Assembly: GCF_024648825.1 (NCBI RefSeq)
Contig: NZ_JANBBE010000013.1
Coordinates: 186,001 to 250,000 of the forward strand
Direction of reading: 5' to 3'
Length of the DNA: 64,000 nucleotides
DNA from: Lentzea californiensis
GTDB taxonomy: Bacteria; Actinomycetota; Actinomycetes; Mycobacteriales; Pseudonocardiaceae
Made by a program: the position numbers and the translations under genes. A model generated the notes under the pieces. The model searched no databases. It was not told the DNA's origin and was given only the letters and a program-made list of their open reading frames with translations. Below, piece by piece: positions 17,816 to 27,151 of the stretch (position 1 is the stretch's first letter; every line of letters begins with the position of its first letter).

Positions 17816-18595
17816 TCAGGACAGCGGTGGCTTGAACAAGGCCGGCACCGCCGAAGCGGCCGCCGTGTCCAGCAGCCACAACGTCCGGCGGCGACCGGTG
17901 GCACCGGCGGCGGGCAGGCGCACCTCGCCGGCACCGTCCAGCGCCATGGCCACCGCGGCGGCCTTGGCCTCGCCGGTGGTCATCAGCCAGACCTCCTGCG
18001 CGGAGCGCACCGACGCCAGCGTCAGCGACACGCGCGTGGGCGGTGGCTTCGGGCAGTTGCGCACTGCCACGACCGTCCGCTCCTTCTCGTGCACGGCAGG
18101 CGAGTCCGGGAACACCGACGCCACGTGCCCCTCCTCGCCGACGCCCAGCATGCAGACGTCGAACGTGGGCACGTCGCCGTGGTCCTCCGGCCTGGCCACC
18201 GACGCCAGCAGTGCGGCGTAGGCCTCGGCGGCGGCCTCGGGGTCATCGCCGAACTCGCCGTCCGACGGTTCCATCACGTGCACGCGTGACGGATCCACCG
18301 GGACGTGGTCCAGCAGTGCGGCACGTGCCTGGGTCTCGTTGCGGTCCGCGTGCCCGGAGGGCAGGAACCGCTCGTCGCCCCAGTAGAGGTCGACCTTGGA
18401 CCAGTCCACCGCGTCGCGCGCGGCGTTGCGGTTCAGGTGTTCCAGGACCGCGGTGCCGGTGCGGCCGCCGGTCAGCACGACCGACGCGTAGCCGCGTGCG
18501 GCCTGGGCGTCGACCATGCGGGTGACCAGGCGGGCCGCCGCGGCGGCGGCCAGGAGGTCGCCGTCGCGGTGCACCACGACTTGCGGGTTGCTCAC
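17816..18595 (-). CDS. pgl: 6-phosphogluconolactonase
   Basis: Hydrolyses 6-phosphogluconolactone to 6-phosphogluconate, the second oxidative pentose phosphate step. 259 aa, family length, from GTG 18595, which overlaps the opcA stop (GTGA). It shows the glucosamine-6-phosphate isomerase-like fold of the DevB family: VLTGGRTG near residue 40, WGDERFLP around 72, and the catalytic-loop LGVGEEGHVASVFP (family consensus GxGxDGHxAS; here Glu replaces Asp). It is the last gene of tkt-tal-pgi-zwf-opcA-pgl. Confidence 0.95.
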   Translation of the reverse strand: MSNPQVVVHRDGDLLAAAAAARLVTRMVDAQAARGYASVVLTGGRTGTAVLEHLNRNAARDAVDWSKVDLYWGDERFLPSGHADRNETQARAALLDHVPVDPSRVHVMEPSDGEFGDDPEAAAEAYAALLASVARPEDHGDVPTFDVCMLGVGEEGHVASVFPDSPAVHEKERTVVAVRNCPKPPPTRVSLTLASVRSAQEVWLMTTGEAKAAAVAMALDGAGEVRLPAAGATGRRRTLWLLDTAAASAVPALFKPPLS

Positions 18596-19608
18596 GAACC
18601 GGCCTTCGCCTTCGACTTCTTGGGAGCGGAACCGTTGGTGGCTTCCGCGACCGGGGCGGCGGGAGCCTCGTCCTTCGGTGACGGCGTGCGGCCCTTCACG
18701 ACCTTCGCGAGCGACTTCAGCGCCGCCGCGTAGACCTCGTCGGGGTCGAGCCGGCGCAGTTCCTCGGCGAGGCAGTCGCGCACCGAACGACGCTGCAGCG
18801 CCACCCGGCGAGAAGGCTGGCCGGGCTGGGTCAGCGTGCCGACCTTGCCGTCCGGGCGCAGCAGGTCGACGGCACCGGAGGGACGGCCGAGCCGCACCTC
18901 CACGATGCCTTCACCCGACGTCGCCTTGAAGCGCTTGGCCGGAACCTTCAACCGGTCCGTCAGCCACGCGGCGAGCAGATCGGTGGACGGTGAGTCGGCC
19001 TCGCCGGTCACCTCGGCGTCCACGACCTTCTCGTACGGCGGCAGGTCCAGCGACGAGGCGAGCATGGCGCGCCACAACGTCAGACGCGTCCACGCCAGGT
19101 CCGTGTCGCCCGGCGCGTAGTGCGCCCGCCGGGACTCCAGGGCCTTGATCGGGTTCTTCTCGGCCGCGGCGTCGGTGATGCGACGCTGCGCGAGCTGGCC
19201 GATCGGGTCCTTCGACGGCGAGACCGGTGCGTCGAACGGCCACCACGCCACGACCGGGGTGTCCGGCAGCAGCAGCGGCATGACGCACGAGGCGCCTTCC
19301 TTGGCCAGTTCGCCATAAAGCCTCAGAACAACGACTTCCGAGGCTCCGGCGTCGCCACCGACGCGGATCTGCGCGTCCAGGCGAGGTGCCGCCTGACGGG
19401 CACCGCGGGCCACGACGATCACGCGACACGGGTGTTCGCGCGAAGCGTCGTTCGCCGCGTCGATCGCGGCGTCGGTGCGCTGGCCGTCCTCGGTCACGAT
19501 GACCAGGGTCAGCACGCGACCGAGGGTCGTCGCACCGCCTTCGTCCCGCAGCCGGACGAGCCGCGAGTTGATCTGGGAGGTGGTGGTCGAGGGCAGGTCG
19601 ATGATCAC
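18592..19608 (-). CDS. opcA: Glucose-6-phosphate dehydrogenase assembly protein OpcA
   Basis: Redox-responsive partner of glucose-6-phosphate dehydrogenase in actinobacteria and cyanobacteria. The start is GTG 19608, five bases after GGAGG; it overlaps the zwf stop by four bases. 338 aa starting VIIDLPSTTTSQI, with the family segments LTLVIVTEDG, HPCRVIVVARG, LPDTPVVAWWPFDAP and LTLWRAMLA. The C-terminal about 40 residues are Ala/Pro/Lys-rich and probably disordered. Its place directly after zwf supports the assembly role. Confidence 0.95.
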   Translation of the reverse strand: MIIDLPSTTTSQINSRLVRLRDEGGATTLGRVLTLVIVTEDGQRTDAAIDAANDASREHPCRVIVVARGARQAAPRLDAQIRVGGDAGASEVVVLRLYGELAKEGASCVMPLLLPDTPVVAWWPFDAPVSPSKDPIGQLAQRRITDAAAEKNPIKALESRRAHYAPGDTDLAWTRLTLWRAMLASSLDLPPYEKVVDAEVTGEADSPSTDLLAAWLTDRLKVPAKRFKATSGEGIVEVRLGRPSGAVDLLRPDGKVGTLTQPGQPSRRVALQRRSVRDCLAEELRRLDPDEVYAAALKSLAKVVKGRTPSPKDEAPAAPVAEATNGSAPKKSKAKAGS

Positions 19609-21146
19609 GGACGCCTCCACTGCCTTCCGGTCCTGGAGGTCATCGTCTCCGCCGACGGCGGGCCCCAGGTCCCGGCCTTGTACTTCTCCAGAGCGGGTTC
19701 GTCCTTGCGCGCCCAGAAGTCGAGGATCGGGTCGAGGATCTCCCAGGAGAGCTCGACCTCGTCGTTCTTCGGGAACAGCGACGGCTCGCCGAGCAGGACG
19801 TCCAGCAGCAGCCGCTCGTAGGCCTCCGGCGACGACTCGGTGAACGAGTGGCCGTAACCGAAGTCCATCGTGACGTCGCGGACCTCCATCGTGTTGCCCG
19901 GCACCTTCGACCCGAACCGGATCGTCACGCCCTCGTCCGGCTGCACGCGGACGACCAGGGCGTTCTGGCCCAGTTCCTCGGTCGCCGTGTCGTCGAACGG
20001 CAGGTGCGGCGCCCGCTTGAACACGACGGCCACCTCGGTGACGCGACGGCCCAGGCGCTTGCCGGTGCGCAGGTAGAACGGCACCCCGGCCCAGCGGCGG
20101 GTGTTGACCTCGCAGGTGATGGCGCCGAACGTCTCGGTCTTCGACTCGGGCGAGAAACCGCCCTCCTCCAGCAGACCCGGGACCTTCTGGCCGCCCTGCC
20201 AGCCACCGGTGTACTGACCGCGTGCGGTGGTCTCCTCGAACGGCTCCGCGGGACGCGTCGCCGAGAGGATCTTCACCTTCTCCGCCCGCAGGTCCGACGG
20301 CTTGAAGGAGACGGGCTCCTCCATCGCGATCAGTGCGAGCAGCTGCAGCAGGTGGTTCTGGATGACGTCGCGCGTCGCGCCGATGCCGTCGTAGTAGCCC
20401 GCGCGGCCACCGAGACCGATGTCCTCGGCCATGGTGATCTGCACGTGGTCGACGTAGTTCGAGTTCCAGATGGGTTCGTACAGCTGGTTCGCGAACCGCA
20501 GCGCCAGGATGTTCTGCACGGTCTCCTTGCCGAGGTAGTGGTCGATGCGGAACACCGACTCCTCGGGGAAGACCTCGTTGACCGTGCGGTTCAGTTCCTT
20601 GGCGGACTTCAGGTCGTGGCCGAACGGCTTCTCGATGACGACGCGGCGCCACTGGTCGGGAGCCGTCTGGGCGAGGCCCGCGCGCTTGAGCTGGTTGACC
20701 ACCGTCGGGAACGCGCCCGGCGGGATCGACAGGTAGAACGCGTGGTTGCCGCCCGTGCCGCGCTCGGCGTCCAGAGCCGCGAGACACGACGCGAGGTTGT
20801 CGAACGACGCGTCGTCGTCGAACGTGCCCTGCACGAAGCGGATGCCCTCGGCGAGCTGCGCCCAGACCGCCTCGTTGAACGGCGTGCGCGCGTGCTCCTT
20901 CACCGCGTCGTGGACGACCTTCATGAAGTCCTGGTCGGCCCAGTCGCGGCGGGCGAAGCCCACCAGACCGAAGCCCGGCGGCAGCAGGCCCCGGTTCGCG
21001 AGGTCGTAGATCGCGGGCATCAGCTTCTTGCGCGACAGGTCACCGGTGACACCGAAGATGACCAGCGCGCTCGGGCCCGCGATGCGGGGCATGCGCTTGT
21101 CGCGCGGATCCCGCAGCGGGTTGTGCCACTTGGCGGATGTGGTCAC
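19605..21146 (-). CDS. zwf: Glucose-6-phosphate 1-dehydrogenase
   Basis: Oxidises glucose-6-phosphate to 6-phosphogluconolactone and supplies NADPH. 513 aa from GTG 21146, preceded by AGGAGGAC and overlapping the pgi stop by four bases. The dinucleotide-binding loop is FGVTGDLSRKKL (residues 31-42). The substrate site and catalytic His lie in RIDHYLGKE (about residue 195), followed by ALRFAN and later VPFYLRTGKRL. It works with OpcA encoded next to it. Confidence 0.97.
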   Translation of the reverse strand: MTTSAKWHNPLRDPRDKRMPRIAGPSALVIFGVTGDLSRKKLMPAIYDLANRGLLPPGFGLVGFARRDWADQDFMKVVHDAVKEHARTPFNEAVWAQLAEGIRFVQGTFDDDASFDNLASCLAALDAERGTGGNHAFYLSIPPGAFPTVVNQLKRAGLAQTAPDQWRRVVIEKPFGHDLKSAKELNRTVNEVFPEESVFRIDHYLGKETVQNILALRFANQLYEPIWNSNYVDHVQITMAEDIGLGGRAGYYDGIGATRDVIQNHLLQLLALIAMEEPVSFKPSDLRAEKVKILSATRPAEPFEETTARGQYTGGWQGGQKVPGLLEEGGFSPESKTETFGAITCEVNTRRWAGVPFYLRTGKRLGRRVTEVAVVFKRAPHLPFDDTATEELGQNALVVRVQPDEGVTIRFGSKVPGNTMEVRDVTMDFGYGHSFTESSPEAYERLLLDVLLGEPSLFPKNDEVELSWEILDPILDFWARKDEPALEKYKAGTWGPPSAETMTSRTGRQWRRP

Positions 21147-22747
21147 GAGCCGTCCTCCTGGACTGCCTCGACGAGCTGGGCCAAGCCGGAGATGCGGTCC
21201 TCGAGGTGCAGACGCAGCACCGGGCGACCGTGTTCGGCCAGGACCTGACCGTCGCCGAGCGCCTGCGCGAGCTGCAGCTGCGCCAGCGTGTAGGGACGGC
21301 CGGGCACCTCCAGGTCGTCACCGGACTCGCCGGTGATCTGGATGAACACGCCGTTCTGATGACCGCCCTTGTGGTACTGGCCGGTCGAGTGCAGGAAGCG
21401 CGGACCCCAGCCGAACGTGGTCTGCAGGTGCGTCCTCTTCGCGATCTCCGCACGGAGCAGCTCGAACGACGCGTCGTCGATCCTGTCCAAGTACGCCTGA
21501 ACCGAGATGTAGCCGTGCTCGGGCGCCACTTCAACGATCGCCGCAAGCGCTTCCGCGACGGTGCTGACCTTGCGCGGCGCCCAGTCGGTGCCGTGCCCCT
21601 CGACCGGTCCGTCCACGAAGGACGGCGTAGAGGCCACGGCGGCCGGCGCGTCCAGCAGTGCGCGGGAGGCCTTCTTCGCGGCCTCGACGTCGGGCTGGTC
21701 GAACGGGTTGATGCCGAGCACCCGGCCGACGAGCGCGGTCGCGTACTCCCACAGCAGGAACTGCGCGCCCAGCTTGCCCTCGACCGCGATGTTCGCCGAT
21801 CCGGTGGCCGGTCCGATCGCGACGGTCGTGGCATCCGATCGCGCGTCCACGAAACCGGGAGCGCCGGGACCCTCGACGACGACCGGCAGCAGGCCGGTGC
21901 CGTTCTTGCCCGTCGACTCGGCGATGAGCTGCTCCGCCCAGTCGCCGAACCCGGCGATGCCGGACCCGGTGTCGGCGAAGATGATCTTCTCGGCACCGTG
22001 GGCGTGCGCGGCACCGAAGACGCCGGCCAGGATCACGGCCGGGTTGTCGACGGAGTCCTGCGACACGACCTTCGCGACCTCGGCCGCGTCGTCCAGCAGC
22101 GACTCGACGTCGGCGCCGGCGAGGTAGGACGGCACCAGGCCGAACGCCGTCAGCGCCGAGTAACGGCCACCCACGTTGGGATCGGCCAGGAACACCTTGC
22201 GGTAGCCCGCCTCCTCGGACGCCTTCTGCAGCGGCGAGCCGGGGTCGGTGACGACCACGATGCGCGACGCGGCGTCGATGCCCGCGTCGGTGAAGGCCTT
22301 CTCGAAGATCCGGCGGTGGCTGTCGGTCTCGACAGTGCCACCGGACTTGGACGACACCACGATCACCGTGCGCTCGAGGTCACCGGCGAGAGCGTCGGCG
22401 ACCTGGGCGGGATCGGTGGTGTCCAGCACGACCAGCGGGACGCCCGCGGTCCGCGTGATCACCTCGGGTGCCAGCGACGAGCCACCCATTCCGGCGAGGA
22501 CGACGCGGTCGACGCCCTCGGCGTGCAGATCGGCGCGCAGCGCCACGAGTTCGGGGAGCAGTGCACGGGACGACTCGTGCAACGTCGTCCAGGAGAGGCG
22601 GATGCTCGCCTCGGACTCGGCTTCCGGCCCCCACAGGGTCGGGTCCTGCGCGGTCAGCTTGCTCGGCACCGAATCCGCGACCAGGTCAGCAGCGATGGTG
22701 CTGACCTGGTCGGCGTTCGGTGACCTCACGATTTCGACGGAGGTCAC
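21143..22747 (-). CDS. pgi: Glucose-6-phosphate isomerase
   Basis: Interconverts glucose-6-phosphate and fructose-6-phosphate. 534 aa from GTG 22747. Shows the SIS-type fold of the family: LAGMGGSSLAPEV (about 85-97), VVSSKSGGTVET (phosphate-binding), FADTGSGIAGFGDWAEQLIAESTGKNG and a late SGQYHKGG-like STGQYHKGG. In mycobacteria the equivalent operon has no pgi, so here the operon joins glycolysis and the pentose phosphate route directly. Stop and start overlap zwf (GTGA). Confidence 0.93.
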   Translation of the reverse strand: MTSVEIVRSPNADQVSTIAADLVADSVPSKLTAQDPTLWGPEAESEASIRLSWTTLHESSRALLPELVALRADLHAEGVDRVVLAGMGGSSLAPEVITRTAGVPLVVLDTTDPAQVADALAGDLERTVIVVSSKSGGTVETDSHRRIFEKAFTDAGIDAASRIVVVTDPGSPLQKASEEAGYRKVFLADPNVGGRYSALTAFGLVPSYLAGADVESLLDDAAEVAKVVSQDSVDNPAVILAGVFGAAHAHGAEKIIFADTGSGIAGFGDWAEQLIAESTGKNGTGLLPVVVEGPGAPGFVDARSDATTVAIGPATGSANIAVEGKLGAQFLLWEYATALVGRVLGINPFDQPDVEAAKKASRALLDAPAAVASTPSFVDGPVEGHGTDWAPRKVSTVAEALAAIVEVAPEHGYISVQAYLDRIDDASFELLRAEIAKRTHLQTTFGWGPRFLHSTGQYHKGGHQNGVFIQITGESGDDLEVPGRPYTLAQLQLAQALGDGQVLAEHGRPVLRLHLEDRISGLAQLVEAVQEDGS

Positions 22748-22754
22748 TTGGGTA

Positions 22755-23867
22755 TCAGCCCTTCAGTTGAGCCAGTTGGTTCTTCACCGTCTCGAGCAAC
22801 TCTTCCCAGGACTTCTCGAACTTCTCGACACCCTCGGTCTCCAGCGCGACGAACACGTCCTGGAGGTCGATTCCCACGGCGGCGAGCCGGTCGAACACTT
22901 CCTGGCCCTCGGCAGCGCGCCCGGTGACCGTGTCACCGGTGATCTTGCCCGCGTCCGCGACCGCCCGCAGCGTCTTCTCCGGCATCGTGTTGACGACGTC
23001 GGCGACGACGAGCTGGTCGACGTAGAGGGTGGGGGAGTAGCTCGGGTCCTTCACGCCGGTCGACGCCCACAGTGGACGCTGCGCGTGCGCGCCGTCCGCC
23101 TTGAGAGCCTCCCAGCGCTCGCCCTGGAACGTCTTCTCGAACGCTCCGTAGGCGATCCACGCGTTGGCGAGAGCGGCCTTGCCCTTGAGCGCCTTCGCCT
23201 CGTCCGTGCCGATCGCGTCGAGCCGCTTGTCGATCTCGGTGTCCACGCGGGACACGAAGAAGGACGCGACCGAGTGGATCGAACGCAGGTCGTGGCCGTT
23301 GGCCTTGGCCTGCTCGAGGCCCGCGACGTAGGCCTCCATGACCTTCTCGTACCGCTCGACGGAGAAGATCAGCGTCACGTTGACGGAGATGCCCTCGGCG
23401 ATCACCTTGGTGATGGCCGGGATGCCCGCCTCGGTGGCCGGGATCTTCACCAGCAGGTTCGGCCGGTCGACGGTCTTCCACAGGTCCTGCGCCTCGGCCA
23501 CGGTCTTGTCCGTGTCGAACGCCAGGCGCGGGTCGACCTCGATGGAGACGCGGCCGTCCACACCACCGGTCGAGTTGTAGATGTCGCGGAACTTGTCGCA
23601 CGCGTTGCGCACGTCGGTCGTGGTGACCTCGCGGATGGTCGCCTCGACGTCGGCGCCGCGCGACGACAGCTCACGCATCTGCTCGTCGTAGGACTCGCCC
23701 TTGGACAGGGCGCCCGCGAAGATCGTCGGGTTCGTCGTCACGCCGACGACGTTCCAGTCGCGGATCAGCTCGTCGAGGTTGCCGCTGGTGAGTCGCTCGC
23801 GGGACAGGTCGTCCAGCCAGATCGAGACACCGGCGGACGACAGTGCGGCGAGATTCGGCTTGCTCAC
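22755..23867 (-). CDS. tal: Transaldolase
   Basis: Moves a dihydroxyacetone unit from sedoheptulose-7-phosphate to glyceraldehyde-3-phosphate. 370 aa from GTG 23867, usual for the actinobacterial long form. Motifs: [14 protein letters not shown] at the start, [14 protein letters not shown] (family signature), the Schiff-base Lys in [15 protein letters not shown] (about residue 140) and [14 protein letters not shown]. It lies 7 bp before pgi and 4 bp after tkt, inside the pentose phosphate operon. Confidence 0.96.
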   Translation of the reverse strand: MSKPNLAALSSAGVSIWLDDLSRERLTSGNLDELIRDWNVVGVTTNPTIFAGALSKGESYDEQMRELSSRGADVEATIREVTTTDVRNACDKFRDIYNSTGGVDGRVSIEVDPRLAFDTDKTVAEAQDLWKTVDRPNLLVKIPATEAGIPAITKVIAEGISVNVTLIFSVERYEKVMEAYVAGLEQAKANGHDLRSIHSVASFFVSRVDTEIDKRLDAIGTDEAKALKGKAALANAWIAYGAFEKTFQGERWEALKADGAHAQRPLWASTGVKDPSYSPTLYVDQLVVADVVNTMPEKTLRAVADAGKITGDTVTGRAAEGQEVFDRLAAVGIDLQDVFVALETEGVEKFEKSWEELLETVKNQLAQLKG

Positions 23868-23871
23868 TGGA

Positions 23872-25956
23872 TTAACCCCTCACTCGGTCAAGGGAACGGC
23901 GGGCGGCGGCGACGACGTTCTCCGTCGTGAAGCCGAACTCCTTGAACAGGACCTGGTAGTCGGCCGAGGCACCGAAGTGCTCGATCGAGACGATCTCGCC
24001 GTTGTCGCCGACGTAGCGGTACCACGGCTGCGCGATGCCGGCCTCGACCGCGACGCGCGCCTTGACCGACGAGGGGATGACCGACTCGCGGTAGTCGGCG
24101 TCCTGCTTCTCGAACCAGTCGACGGACGGCATGGAGACCACGCGCACTGCAACGCCCCCGCCCTGCAGGACCTTCCCGGCCTCGGCGGCGACCTGCAGCT
24201 CAGAGCCTGTGCCGATGATCACGATCTCCGGGTTGTCGTCACCGAAGAGCACGTAACCGCCGCGCTTCACGCCCTCGGCCGAGGTGCCCTCCAGGATCGG
24301 CAGGTTCTGCCGGCTCAGCGCGAACCCGACGGGGCCGAGCTGCTCGATGGTGGCCTTCCACGCGTACGCGGTCTCGTTCGCGTCGCCGGGACGGACGACG
24401 GCGAAGTCCGGGATCGCGCGCAGTGCCGCGAGGTGCTCGATCGGCTGGTGCGTCGGGCCGTCCTCGCCCAGACCGATGGAGTCGTGCGTCCACACGTACG
24501 TGACGGCGGCCTGCATGATCGCGGCCAGGCGCACCGCGGGGCGCATGTAGTCGGAGAACACGAGGAACGTGCCACCGAACGGGCGGGTCGGGCCGTGCAG
24601 CGCGATGCCGTTGAGGATCATGCCCATGGCGTTCTCGCGGACACCGAAGTGCAGCACGCGGCCGTACGGGTCGGCGCTCCACATGCCCGTGGAGATCGAC
24701 TCCGGGCCGAACGACTTGGCGCCCTTGATGGTCGTCAGGTTCGACTCGGCCAGGTCGGCCGAACCGCCCCACAGCTCGGGCAGGTGCTTCGCCAGCGCGT
24801 TGATGACCTCACCGGAGGCCTTGCGGGTCGGGACCTCCTTGCCACCCACCTCGTACACCGGCAGGTCGGCGTCCCAGCCCTCGGGCAGCTCGCGCGCGAC
24901 CAGCCGGTCGAGCAGCTTCTTGTTCTCCGCGTTGGCCGAGGCCCACGCGTCGAAGCTCTTCTGCCACTCGGCCTTGGCGTGCTCGCCGCGCTTCACGACC
25001 TCGCGGGCGTGGGCCAGGACCTCGTCGGCGACCTCGAAGGTCTGCTCGGGGTCGAAGCCGAGGATCTCCTTGGTGGCCTTGACCTCGTCGACGCCCAGGG
25101 CGGCACCGTGCGCGGCACCGGTGTTCTGCTTGTTCGGCGCCGGGTAGCCGATGATCGTGCGCAGCAGGATGAACGACGGCCTGTCGGTGACGGCCTTGGC
25201 CTTCTCGACCGCGTCGAGGATGCCCTTGACGTTCTCGCCGGACTCCACGACCTGGACGTGCCAGCCGTAGGCCTCGTAGCGCTTCGCGGTGTCCTCGGAC
25301 AGCGCGATCGTCGTGTCGTCCTCGATGGAGATCTTGTTGTCGTCGTAGAAGACGACCAGGTTGCCCAGTTGCTGCGTGCCCGCGAGCGACGAGGCCTCGG
25401 AGGTGACGCCCTCCTCGATGTCACCGTCGGAGGCGATCACGTAGACGTGGTGGTCGAACGGGCTCTGGCCCGGCGCGGCAGACGGGTCGAACAGGCCGCG
25501 CTCGCGGCGGGCGGCCATGGCCATGCCCACGGCGGCGGCGAGGCCCGAGCCCAGCGGGCCGGTGGTGATCTCGACACCCCTGGTGTGGCCGTGCTCCGGG
25601 TGACCCGGCGTCTTCGAGCCCCACTTGCGCAGGTGCTTGAGGTCGTCGACCTCCAGGCCGTACCCCGACAGGAACAGCTGGACGTACAGCGTCAGGCTGG
25701 AGTGTCCTGCGGAGAGCACGAACCGGTCGCGGCCGATCCAGTCCGCGTCGGCGGGGTCGTGCCGCATGATGCGCTGGAACAACGTGTACGCGAGCGGTGC
25801 GAGACTCATCGCCGTGCCGGGATGGCCGTTGCCGACGTTCTGCACGGCGTCCGCCGCGAGCACGCGCGCGGTGTCCACGGCGCGCTTGTCGAGGTCGGTC
25901 CAGTCGTCTGGCAGATCGGCCTTGGTGAGCCGGGCGATGTCGTCGGTGACGGTCAC
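23872..25956 (-). CDS. tkt: Transketolase
   Basis: Thiamine-diphosphate enzyme that transfers two-carbon ketol units in the non-oxidative pentose phosphate pathway. 694 aa from GTG 25956, with GGAG ten bases upstream. Seen: GHPGTAMS (N-terminal His), the cofactor motif starting at [14 protein letters not shown] and ending [23 protein letters not shown] (pyrimidine-domain Glu and His) and a C-terminal domain from about residue 540. It is the first gene of the six-gene operon and is divergent from ctaB across 252 bp. Confidence 0.97.
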   Translation of the reverse strand: MTVTDDIARLTKADLPDDWTDLDKRAVDTARVLAADAVQNVGNGHPGTAMSLAPLAYTLFQRIMRHDPADADWIGRDRFVLSAGHSSLTLYVQLFLSGYGLEVDDLKHLRKWGSKTPGHPEHGHTRGVEITTGPLGSGLAAAVGMAMAARRERGLFDPSAAPGQSPFDHHVYVIASDGDIEEGVTSEASSLAGTQQLGNLVVFYDDNKISIEDDTTIALSEDTAKRYEAYGWHVQVVESGENVKGILDAVEKAKAVTDRPSFILLRTIIGYPAPNKQNTGAAHGAALGVDEVKATKEILGFDPEQTFEVADEVLAHAREVVKRGEHAKAEWQKSFDAWASANAENKKLLDRLVARELPEGWDADLPVYEVGGKEVPTRKASGEVINALAKHLPELWGGSADLAESNLTTIKGAKSFGPESISTGMWSADPYGRVLHFGVRENAMGMILNGIALHGPTRPFGGTFLVFSDYMRPAVRLAAIMQAAVTYVWTHDSIGLGEDGPTHQPIEHLAALRAIPDFAVVRPGDANETAYAWKATIEQLGPVGFALSRQNLPILEGTSAEGVKRGGYVLFGDDNPEIVIIGTGSELQVAAEAGKVLQGGGVAVRVVSMPSVDWFEKQDADYRESVIPSSVKARVAVEAGIAQPWYRYVGDNGEIVSIEHFGASADYQVLFKEFGFTTENVVAAARRSLDRVRG

Positions 25957-26208
25957 GGACTTACAGCTCCAAACTTGTCGCTAGGGCGGGTGCCCAGCTC
26001 GTTCGGAATCGATCCCGAAGAGCCTCACCCGCGTCTCTCCCACGTCCTCCGGCCAGCCTAGTCCTGAGAGATTCAGATGTTGCTCTGAAAGGTCCCAGGC
26101 ACGTGTGTGCCGGGGCACACCAGCACCCGAACGGGCTGTGAATTCTTTACGCGGTTACCATCAGTCGCTGGATTTCACACCTGTCTCAACACGAGGAGCG
26201 TTCCCGCG
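25957..26208. promoter_or_regulatory. Divergent control region of tkt and ctaB with two dyads
   Basis: 252 bp between divergent operons with no coding signal. It holds a TTCAGA-6-TCTGAA dyad (26072-26089) and a perfect GTGTGCC-GG-GGCACAC dyad (26105-26120), both operator-like. GAGGAG at 26193-26198 serves ctaB. I could not place -10/-35 boxes with confidence. Confidence 0.4.
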
Positions 26209-27129
26209 ATGAGTGCCGTCCTCGAGGCCCCCAGGTCGCCTCGCCAGGTTGTTGGCGCTTACGTGGCGCTCACCAAACCGCGGGTCATCGAGCTCCTGCT
26301 GATCACGACGATCCCGGCGATGCTCCTGGCCCAGCGCGGCCTGCCGCCCCTGTGGCTCATCGCCTGCACCCTCACCGGCGGCACGCTCGCCGCGGGGTCG
26401 GCAAATGCCCTCAACTGCTTCGTCGACGCCGACATCGACTCGGTCATGAAGCGGACGGCGGCCCGCCCGCTCGCGCACAACGCCATTCCGCCGCGCAACG
26501 CCCTGATCTTCGGCATCGTGCTCGGAATCGTCTCGTTCGCGTTCCTGTGGATCTTCGTCAACCTGATGTCGGCCGCTTTCGCGGTGGCGACCATCCTCTT
26601 CTACATCTTCGTCTACACGCTCGTGCTCAAGCGCCGCACCTCCCAGAACATCATCTGGGGCGGCATGGCGGGCTGCATGCCGGTGATCATCGGCTGGAGC
26701 GCGGTGACGGGCACCGTCGAGTGGCCGGCCCTGGTCATGTTCGGCGTGATCTTCTTCTGGACCCCGCCGCACACCTGGGCCCTCGCGATGAAGTTCAAGG
26801 AGGACTACGCCCGAGCAGGCGTGCCGATGCTGCCCGTGGTGGCCACAGCTGCGCAGGTGACGCGGCAGATCGTGATCTACAGCTGGATCACCGTGGTCTG
26901 CACGCTCGCCCTCGCACCCGTCACCTCCTGGATCTACGTCGCGGTGGCGGCCCTGTCGGGCCTGTGGTTCGCGGTGTTCGCGCACAAGCTGCACAACGTT
27001 GTCCGCCGTGGCGGGTCCACGAACACCATGAAGTTCTTCCACATGTCGAACCTCTACCTGATGTTCGTGTTCTGCGGTCTCGCCGTGGACGCCGTCGTCG
27101 GGTTGCCGGTGCTTGGCTGGCCGTTCTAG
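26209..27129 (+). CDS. ctaB: Protoheme IX farnesyltransferase (heme O synthase)
   Basis: Attaches a farnesyl group to heme B, giving heme O for cytochrome oxidase. 306 aa from ATG 26209, ten bases after GAGGAG; an in-frame upstream ATG at 26107 is rejected. A membrane protein of the UbiA type with about nine helices. The Asp-rich prenyl-diphosphate site is [18 protein letters not shown], and the second conserved loop is [26 protein letters not shown]. Its partner heme A synthase is encoded 22 kb away (48096). Confidence 0.95.
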   Translation: MSAVLEAPRSPRQVVGAYVALTKPRVIELLLITTIPAMLLAQRGLPPLWLIACTLTGGTLAAGSANALNCFVDADIDSVMKRTAARPLAHNAIPPRNALIFGIVLGIVSFAFLWIFVNLMSAAFAVATILFYIFVYTLVLKRRTSQNIIWGGMAGCMPVIIGWSAVTGTVEWPALVMFGVIFFWTPPHTWALAMKFKEDYARAGVPMLPVVATAAQVTRQIVIYSWITVVCTLALAPVTSWIYVAVAALSGLWFAVFAHKLHNVVRRGGSTNTMKFFHMSNLYLMFVFCGLAVDAVVGLPVLGWPF

Positions 27130-27151
27130 CTGCACCTCCAGTCGTACGGCT

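Noticed and set aside
26086-26096. Third copy of the GGGACCTTTC palindrome family (TGAAAGGTCCC)
   Set aside because: Only one arm is present and there is no complementary arm nearby, so it may be chance.
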